Shown here one piece after another: positions 1 through 3,669 of a DNA stretch of 5,604 bases (position 1 is the stretch's first letter; every line of letters begins with the position of its first letter). Source of the DNA: Halovivax sp. (GTDB taxonomy: Archaea > Halobacteriota > Halobacteria > Halobacteriales > Natrialbaceae); the NCBI GenBank assembly GCA_007135505.1, contig SLIS01000092.1, positions 1 through 5,604 of the forward strand. The letters are read 5' to 3'. The notes below the pieces were generated by a model. It saw nothing but the letters and a program-made list of their open reading frames with translations. It had not been told where the DNA came from and searched no databases. A program made the translations under genes and the position numbers.

Positions 1-344
1 AGGACGCCCGGCGGGACGGGTTCGACTTCGAGATCATCGACGTCGACCGCCACGATCACGCCGACGAGACGCCGGTGGCGCCGGAGGCGCTCACCGCCGA
101 GCAGCGCAACACGCTCGTAGCCGCGTACGAGGCCGGCTACTTCGCGGAACCGCGCCGGACGACGCTCGCTGAACTGGCGGCTCAGCTCGGCATTTCGCCG
201 TCGGCCGTTTCCGGCCGCATCAACCGCGGGATGCGGGCGCTCGTCGGACAGACCCTCGCGGTGGACGAGGTCGAACCCGCGGGGCCGACTCGCGACGACG
301 ACCGACAGTCCTCGAGCGTCTCGCCCGCGGGGGAGAACCGATGA
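1..344 (+). CDS. Bat-type HTH transcriptional regulator, C-terminal part (5' end outside window)
   Basis: This is the end of a gene read in the frame starting at base 3; it is open from the window edge, so the true start lies upstream. The visible residues begin with the last strand of a sensory/BAT-like domain (FEIIDVD), then a bacterio-opsin-activator HTH domain. The HTH signature is LTAEQRNTL, then GYF-x-x-PRRTTL, then LAAQLGISPSAVSGRINRG, with the recognition helix around SAVSGRINRG. Members of this family bind DNA in haloarchaeal cytoplasm and respond to poorly known signals; the target here is unknown. The tail after the HTH is acidic and probably disordered. The stop codon overlaps the start of the next regulator (ATGA, 341-344), so the two are probably co-transcribed and translationally coupled. 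The two HTH regions are clearly similar, suggesting a tandem duplication. The family call is firm; the specific function is not. Confidence 0.9.
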   Translation, partial: DARRDGFDFEIIDVDRHDHADETPVAPEALTAEQRNTLVAAYEAGYFAEPRRTTLAELAAQLGISPSAVSGRINRGMRALVGQTLAVDEVEPAGPTRDDDRQSSSVSPAGENR

Positions 345-997
345 CGATCTCGACGCGAATCTACGCCGAACACCCCGGACTCGCGCTCACGCACACGATC
401 CGGTCGCTCCCCGAGATTACGGTCGGCGTCGGATCGGACGCGGGGACCGACCCGGTGCACGACGGGCACATCTTCTGGATCGAGGCCGACGCGTTCGACG
501 TCGTCGAGGAGACGCTCGCGGCTGACCCGACGGTGGCGGACGTCTCGACCGTGGCCGACGCGGGCGACCGCCGGACCTACCGCATCACCTACAGCGACGA
601 GGCGACGCTGCTGACGCCGACGATCCTCGACATGGGCGGGCTGACCCAGGAGGCCCGGAGTCACGCCGACGGCTGGATGCTCAAGCTCCAGCTGCAGGAT
701 CACGACGCGCTGGTCGCCCTCGACGACTTCGCCGACGAGCACGGGATCCACCTCGAAATTCTCGACCTCGAGCAGGATCCGACCGTCACGAGTCGGTTGA
801 ATTACGGCCTGACGGACCGCCAGACCGAAGCCCTCGTCGCCGCCTACGCCCACGGCTACTACGACGACCCACGGGAGACGACCCTGGAAGGGCTGGCATC
901 GGCCCTCGGCGTGTCAAACACGGCCGTCAGCGGCCGCCTCAGACGGGGATCGGCTCGGCTCGTAGAAGAAGTCCTCATAGAGGACGACCGCGACTGA
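341..997 (+). CDS. Bat-type HTH-10 transcriptional regulator, second of tandem pair
   Basis: A 218-residue soluble protein. Residues 1-150 form a mixed alpha/beta domain like the one preceding the HTH in Bat-like regulators; it resembles the BAT/GAF-associated module and probably senses a ligand or a partner. Residues 157-212 are the bacterio-opsin-activator HTH: LTDRQTEALVAAY, GYYDDPRETTL, then LASALGVSNTAVSGRLRRG with the recognition helix around NTAVSGRLRRG. The length is usual for small family members without PAS domains. The ATG at 341 is chosen because it begins a normal N-terminus (MTISTRIYAEHPGLAL) and forms an ATGA overlap with the upstream paralogue, a usual sign of coupled translation in haloarchaeal operons. 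The segment before the HTH (HLEILDLE) aligns with FEIIDVD in the first gene, supporting paralogy over more than the HTH. No cofactor-binding cysteines or histidine clusters are visible. The regulated genes cannot be inferred. Confidence 0.93.
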   Translation: MTISTRIYAEHPGLALTHTIRSLPEITVGVGSDAGTDPVHDGHIFWIEADAFDVVEETLAADPTVADVSTVADAGDRRTYRITYSDEATLLTPTILDMGGLTQEARSHADGWMLKLQLQDHDALVALDDFADEHGIHLEILDLEQDPTVTSRLNYGLTDRQTEALVAAYAHGYYDDPRETTLEGLASALGVSNTAVSGRLRRGSARLVEEVLIEDDRD

Positions 998-1019
998 CGC
1001 GTCGTCGATCCCACCACGC

Positions 1020-1025
1020 TTTATA
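1020..1025 (+). promoter_or_regulatory. TATA-box-like element for the DUF418 gene
   Basis: TTTATA stands out in GC-rich DNA between the regulator stop (997) and the membrane-protein gene. Its centre is about 28 bases before the ATG at 1051, the spacing expected for a haloarchaeal leaderless transcript starting at or next to that ATG. If so, the DUF418 coding region at 1122 would lie about 70 bases into the transcript. The transcription start is inferred only from spacing. Confidence 0.5.
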
Positions 1026-1050
1026 GGGGACACCGAACGAGAGGTACGCG

Positions 1051-1125
1051 ATGACAGTCCGCGGACCGACGAACCGCAGCGCTCGACCGACCCGTCGTTC
1101 CCGATCGTGCTACGGAGGCCGATGA
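1051..1125 (+). other. 24-codon leader ORF or frameshifted original N-terminus of the DUF418 gene
   Basis: An ATG at 1051 sits at the expected leaderless start position for the TATA-like element at 1020-1025. Its frame runs 24 codons, with 8 arginines, and stops at TGA 1123-1125, overlapping the downstream ATG at 1122 as ATGA. The peptide looks unlike a haloarchaeal protein. The DUF418 frame through the same bases (1056-1121) has no start codon, yet it reads as a plausible halophilic N-terminus (SPRTDEPQRSTDPS...). By hand count its third positions are about 86% G/C, against about 61% for the ATG 1051 frame. One missing base close after the ATG would explain this. A genuine upstream ORF that couples translation is the alternative. 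Confidence 0.35.
1114..1118 (+). promoter_or_regulatory. Shine-Dalgarno-like GGAGG before ATG 1122
   Basis: GGAGG lies three bases before the ATG at 1122, complementary to the 3' end of archaeal 16S rRNA. The spacing is short but usable. It supports ATG 1122 over the in-frame GTG at 1107, which has no such site close by. On a transcript starting near 1050 this would be an internal initiation or reinitiation site. Confidence 0.5.
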
Positions 1126-2420
1126 GTCCCGAGCGGGGGACGGCGACGGGCGAACGCGCGTTCTCGTCGTCGGATTCGCGGGACCGTTCGGACGCCCAGG
1201 ACTCGCCGCCGCCGTCGAACTCGCAGGGACCGACGCCCCCGTCGGAGCGGATCGTCGGGCTCGACGCGCTCCGCGGGTTCGCGTTGCTCGGCATCCTGAT
1301 CATCAACATCCGTGTGTTCTCGATGCCGGAGTCGGTGCTCGCCAATCCGACCGTCTACGGCGACTTCACCGGGGCGAACTACTGGGCCTGGTTCGTCGGG
1401 CACGTCTTCGCACAGGGGACGTTCATCGCGCTGTTTACGATCCTGTTCGGTGGCGGCATCGTGCTCTTCACCCGTCGGGCCGAGCGTGGCGGCCAGCCCA
1501 CGTTCGACCTGCACTTCTGGCGGACGGGGTGGCTCCTCGCGTTCGGCCTCCTCCACGCCTACCTGCTGTGGTACGGCGACATCCTGGTGGCCTACGCCGT
1601 CTGCGCGCTCTTCGTCGTCTTCCTCCGGGACCTCGGTCCGCGCGTGCTGGCCACCGTCGGCGTGCTCGTTCTCGCGGTTCCCTCGCTTATCGAGACGATG
1701 GCGGGATTCCTCGTCGATCCGTCCGTGGTCGCGAGCACGTGGCAACCCACCGAGGACACGATCCGGGCGGAGCTCGAGGCGTATCGCGGCGGGTGGACCG
1801 ACCAGCTGTCTCACCGGGTCCCGGCGGCCTTTAGCCGACAGACGGCCGGCTTTCTGAGTTACACGGCCTTTCGCGTGGGTGGGCTGATGCTCCTCGGGAT
1901 GGCCCTGTTCAAGTGGGGTCTCCTGACGAACGACCGATCGTCCCGGTTCTACCGACGGCTGATCGCGGTCGGGGCCGCGAGCGGAATCGGCGTGATCCTC
2001 GCCGGCGTCTGGTACGTCGAGGCTCACAACTGGGGAATCGAGGCGGCCCTGTTCTTCCGGCAGTTCAACTACTGGGGCTCCATCGCGCTCGCCGGGGCGT
2101 ACATCGGCCTGGTGATGCTGTACTGCCGATGGCGGCCGGCCGGCGTGGTGACACGCGGGCTGGCGGCCGTCGGTCGGACCGCCTTCAGCAACTACATCCT
2201 GCAGACGGTCCTCGCCACGTCGATCTTCTACGGTCACGGGCTGGGCCTGTTCGGCCACGTCACCCGCGTGGAGGCCCTCGGGATCGTCGTGGCCATCTGG
2301 GCGATTCAGATCCCGCTGTCGATGCTCTGGCTGCGGTACTTCCGCTTCGGCCCGATCGAGTGGCTCTGGCGGGTGTTTACCTACCGGGAGCGCCAGCCGC
2401 TCCGGGTCGACCGGGGATGA
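1122..2420 (+). CDS. DUF418 / YeiB-type multi-pass membrane protein
   Basis: A 432-residue integral membrane protein from the preferred ATG; a GTG at 1107 would add five residues. After a polar, Ser/Pro/Asp-rich N-terminal extension of about 43 residues comes the family opening RIVGLDALRGFALLGILIINI (near 43-63). About ten hydrophobic segments follow, near 52-66, 87-117, 133-152, 154-168, 174-198, 244-268, 280-299, 316-335, 358-377 and 387-404. The C-terminal DUF418 signature is clear: VGRTAFSNYILQ (350-361), IFYGHGLGLFG, and GPIEWLWRVFTY near the end. The YeiB family is usually near 390 residues, so the length fits once the extension is removed. The biochemical role is unsettled; it is related to acyltransferase-3-like membrane proteins, and transport or envelope modification is often suggested. 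It has its own TATA-like element and no obvious partner. The N-terminus is uncertain because of the anomaly at 1051-1121. Confidence 0.92.
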   Translation: MSPERGTATGERAFSSSDSRDRSDAQDSPPPSNSQGPTPPSERIVGLDALRGFALLGILIINIRVFSMPESVLANPTVYGDFTGANYWAWFVGHVFAQGTFIALFTILFGGGIVLFTRRAERGGQPTFDLHFWRTGWLLAFGLLHAYLLWYGDILVAYAVCALFVVFLRDLGPRVLATVGVLVLAVPSLIETMAGFLVDPSVVASTWQPTEDTIRAELEAYRGGWTDQLSHRVPAAFSRQTAGFLSYTAFRVGGLMLLGMALFKWGLLTNDRSSRFYRRLIAVGAASGIGVILAGVWYVEAHNWGIEAALFFRQFNYWGSIALAGAYIGLVMLYCRWRPAGVVTRGLAAVGRTAFSNYILQTVLATSIFYGHGLGLFGHVTRVEALGIVVAIWAIQIPLSMLWLRYFRFGPIEWLWRVFTYRERQPLRVDRG

Positions 2421-2557
2421 GCGACGGTACCCGCCTTCGCGTCGAACGAGGTTACGGCTCGCCCGGGTGGACCGACACGCGACCACCCGAGATCGTCGCC
2501 GAGCGCGCTCGCGCGAACGCGGTCGGGATGGTCGGATCGGCGGGCCGACGAGGTTGA
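2417..2557 (+). CDS. possible 46-residue ORF overlapping the DUF418 stop
   Basis: An ATG at 2417 overlaps the DUF418 stop as ATGA and opens 46 codons starting MSDGTRLRVERGYGSPGW and ending inside the first copy of the tandem repeat block. For it: the coupled-start geometry and mostly G/C third positions over the first 38 codons. Against it: net basic composition (about 8 Arg to 5 Asp/Glu), no recognisable domain, and a C-terminus made of repeat DNA. It may be a chance ORF or the remnant of a gene interrupted by the repeats. Confidence 0.18.
   Translation: MSDGTRLRVERGYGSPGWTDTRPPEIVAERARANAVGMVGSAGRRG
2464..2489. repeat. inverted repeat CGGGTGG / CCACCCG, 12-base loop
   Basis: Perfect 7-bp arms (2464-2470 and 2483-2489) separated by 12 bases, starting 44 bases after the DUF418 stop. 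It could fold at the 3' end of that mRNA. There is no T tract after it, so a classical archaeal terminator is not supported; it may be an mRNA stability element or chance in GC-rich DNA. Confidence 0.4.
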
Positions 2558-2650
2558 CTGGTTCGGCGGGCCGACGCGAGTGCCCGGTTCAGCGAGCCGA
2601 CGCGTGGTCTGGTACGGGGGCCGACGAGGTGAATCGGTTCGGCGGGGACG
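2534..2650. repeat. tandem imperfect ~25-26-base repeats, four units plus a partial fifth
   Basis: The units share a core close to GGTTCGGCGGGCCGACG. GGWTC/GGTAC starts fall at 2534, 2560, 2586, 2611 and 2636 (steps 26, 26, 25, 25). CCGACG recurs at 2545, 2571, 2597 and 2621 (steps 26, 26, 24); the fifth unit loses it (GGGGACGG). Units 1 and 2 contain the small inverted repeat TCGGC-GG-GCCGA, which decays in units 3 and 4. A period that is not a multiple of three, with changing length, argues against coding. The block may be a multi-site protein-binding region or a decayed minisatellite. The spacers differ in sequence but are only about 7-9 bases, too short for CRISPR. Confidence 0.7.
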
Positions 2651-2669
2651 GTGGCCCGAGTCGGGAGTC

Positions 2670-2682
2670 ACAGGTGACCTGT
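2670..2682. repeat. palindrome ACAGGT-G-ACCTGT
   Basis: A perfect 6-bp-arm palindrome around one central base, overlapping a second inverted repeat GTCAC-AG-GTGAC at 2667-2678. It lies about 100 bases before the small gene at 2784 and about 75 bases upstream of its TATA-like element. The symmetry suits a dimeric HTH regulator; the binding protein is unknown. Confidence 0.4.
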
Positions 2683-2752
2683 CGTCCCGCGTCGCCCGTC
2701 GGCTCGCGTCACTCACCGCCTCGCTGATTTCTCGTGTCGAAAGCCACCACAC

Positions 2753-2759
2753 TGTTATG
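2753..2759 (+). promoter_or_regulatory. TATA-like element for the small gene at 2784
   Basis: TGTTATG, in a locally AT-richer stretch, has its centre about 27-28 bases before the ATG at 2784. That is the spacing for a leaderless haloarchaeal transcript. The bases just before the ATG (TTTTAGGCC) contain no clear Shine-Dalgarno site, which agrees with leaderless translation. Confidence 0.45.
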
Positions 2760-2783
2760 CCGCTTACGCCCGTGTTTTAGGCC

Positions 2784-3026
2784 ATGGCGGATACGAACCC
2801 GGACCGCGACGCGCCTCGCGAGTGTCACCGCCGGGACTGCACCGAGACGGCGGCGTTCCTCGTCCTCGAGCGGTATTTAGAAGAGACGGGCCAGGGCGCC
2901 GTCGAGGCGACGGCCGCCCTGTGTCCGGCCCACACCGCCGAGGAGCGACCGGCTAATCTGGATGGCGTCTACGAGGAGTACCTGTTCCGGATCGAGCCAT
3001 TGCCGTCGACCGCGGACGCGGCGTAA
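2784..3026 (+). CDS. small protein with putative zinc site (C-x4-C ... C-P-x-H)
   Basis: An 80-residue acidic protein that I cannot assign to a named family. Cys14 and Cys19 (ECHRRDC) and Cys47/His50 (LCPAH) give four potential metal ligands in two pairs about 30 residues apart, as in the one-domain zinc-finger microproteins common in haloarchaea. Between them lies FLVLERYLEETGQGAVEATAAL, which reads as a strand and helix connecting the two knuckles. The C-terminal part (GVYEEYLFRIEPLP) is strand-like. There is no signal peptide or membrane segment, so it is probably cytoplasmic. The ATG at 2784 is the natural start, with a TATA-like element at leaderless distance. The ligand spacing is not the classical CPxCG form, so zinc binding is inferred. 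The gene is a single unit converging on the thiamine-binding gene, with 74 bases between the stops and no obvious terminator there. Confidence 0.75.
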   Translation: MADTNPDRDAPRECHRRDCTETAAFLVLERYLEETGQGAVEATAALCPAHTAEERPANLDGVYEEYLFRIEPLPSTADAA

Positions 3027-3100
3027 TCGACGGCCGGTGGGCTGACGGCGCTCGGACGGTGATCCTGACGATTCCGTGGTGGCAGGTCCGAACGGATCGG

Positions 3101-3412
3101 TCACGCCGGCCGCTTCGGCTCGCGGCCCAGCACGCTCGCGACGGACTCGACGCGACCCGCGGCGTCCTGCTCGCGGTCCCGGTACTCGTCTATCTCCAGC
3201 GAGGTGATGACGCGATCCCCCTCGACCGCGTCGTGGGCCGCACTGACGGCCTCGAATACCTCGTCGACCGCCTCGGCCTCGACGACCGTGTCGGTCGCCG
3301 TCAGTTCGTACGATACGTCGTAGTCTTCCAGTACGTCGACGGCCTGTGCGATGTCGTCGGAGAGGCTCCCGTCGTGGACCGGGATGACCTCGAATCGTGC
3401 GATTACAGACAT
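3101..3412 (-). CDS. MTH1187/YkoF-type thiamine-binding protein (UPF0045)
   Basis: A 103-residue acidic cytoplasmic protein with the UPF0045/Thiamine_BP pattern. The N-terminal strand MSVIARFEVIPVHDGSLSD is followed by a helix (IAQAVDVLEDY), then SYELTATDTVVEAE, a second helix (VDEVFEAVSAAHDAV) and the strand RVITSLEIDEYRD. This ferredoxin-like fold assembles into oligomers, and characterised relatives bind thiamine or a related pyrimidine; the physiological role remains modest in detail. Length matches the ~100-residue family. I start it at the ATG at 3412 because family members begin M-x-V-I-A-x-F; an in-frame GTG at 3421 would add only MIP. The last ~18 residues (EQDAAGRVESVASVLGREPKRPA) are an extension beyond the core. 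No thiamine biosynthesis or transport gene is nearby in the window, and no TPP riboswitch motif was seen upstream. Confidence 0.9.
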   Translation of the reverse strand: MSVIARFEVIPVHDGSLSDDIAQAVDVLEDYDVSYELTATDTVVEAEAVDEVFEAVSAAHDAVEGDRVITSLEIDEYRDREQDAAGRVESVASVLGREPKRPA

Positions 3413-3422
3413 TGGTATCACG

Positions 3423-3432
3423 CTCGATCGAG
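3423..3432. repeat. palindrome CTCGATCGAG
   Basis: A perfect 10-base palindrome beginning 10 bases upstream of the ATG at 3412, inside the expected 5' leader of the thiamine-binding gene. CGATCG cores are frequent in haloarchaeal DNA, so this may be chance; if functional it could be an operator or a short RNA hairpin next to the start. Confidence 0.25.
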
Positions 3433-3482
3433 TGGGTGGCGCCGTCGCCCCACACTCGAGCCAGCGCTACCACGAACGCCGG

Positions 3483-3489
3483 TATAGAA
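3483..3489 (-). promoter_or_regulatory. TATA-like element upstream of the thiamine-binding gene
   Basis: Read on the minus strand this is TTCTATA, the best AT-rich hexamer-like match in the otherwise GC-rich leader. It would place the transcript start near 3460 and give a 5' leader of about 48 bases before the ATG at 3412. There is no strong Shine-Dalgarno site before that ATG. Assigned from composition and position only. Confidence 0.3.
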
Positions 3490-3506
3490 CCCGGGTGGCT
3501 CGTGAT

Positions 3507-3524
3507 GGATCGTCGAAGCGATCC
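3507..3524. repeat. inverted repeat GGATCG-(6)-CGATCC
   Basis: Perfect 6-bp arms around six bases (TCGAAG). On the minus strand it lies about 18 bases upstream of the TATA-like element of the thiamine-binding gene, where activators or TFB-recognition sequences act. It is a candidate regulator site for that gene. Confidence 0.35.
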
Positions 3525-3592
3525 GTCGTGACCGGCCAGAGTGTTCGTCTCGTGCGCAATCGAACATGGGCGCCGATTCGCTCGCACGGTCG

Positions 3593-3618
3593 CAGTCGGC
3601 TGACCTCTGCGCCGACTG
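3593..3618. repeat. strong inverted repeat CAGTCGGC-(10)-GCCGACTG
   Basis: Perfect 8-bp arms (3593-3600 and 3611-3618) around ten bases; the nearest arm is about 52 bases after the nuclease stop on the minus strand. It can form a stable hairpin on either strand's RNA. It lacks a following U tract on the minus strand, so it may be a 3'-end stability element, a processing site or an operator rather than a terminator. A weaker nested stem (GGAAG...CTTCC with CGAT...ATCG inside, 3635-3663) lies between it and the stop. Confidence 0.5.
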
Positions 3619-3669
3619 ATATTCGCGTCTTTTGGAAGCTGTCGATGGTGTATCGTTACTTCCTACGGG

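Larger units (their letters stand above)
2421..2783. other. 363-base intergenic region with repeats and palindromes
   Basis: No convincing gene is present on either strand; open frames here are arginine-rich and unlike halophilic proteins. The region contains a 7-bp-stem inverted repeat (2464-2489), a 12-base palindrome CGAGCGCGCTCG (2500-2511), a tandem ~26-base repeat block (2534-2650), a 13-base palindrome (2670-2682), and a TATA-like element before the small gene at 2784. No T-rich terminator is seen after the DUF418 stop. Confidence 0.7.

Noticed and set aside
182..853. 223-codon minus-strand open frame across the regulator genes
   Set aside because: It is antisense to two clear Bat-type genes, arginine/valine-rich and without any domain; a GC-skew shadow.
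1110..2486. 458-codon minus-strand open frame across the DUF418 gene
   Set aside because: Long only because stops are rare in GC-rich antisense DNA. The composition (RRxEPEQ-rich) is unlike a folded protein, while the plus strand has a full DUF418 signature.
2500..2511. CGAGCGCGCTCG palindrome as an operator
   Set aside because: Made only of CG-rich alternation, which arises often by chance in this DNA; no supporting context.
2534..2650. CRISPR array
   Set aside because: Units are only 24-26 bases in total, imperfect, and the intervening parts are about 7-9 bases, far too short for spacers; no cas genes are visible.
2877..3587. 236-codon minus-strand frame across the thiamine-binding gene and the small gene
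   Set aside because: Arginine-rich with no domain; it overlaps two better-supported genes in other frames.
3413..3669. TPP riboswitch upstream of the thiamine-binding gene
   Set aside because: No CUGAGA-type or other conserved thi-box core was found on the minus strand.
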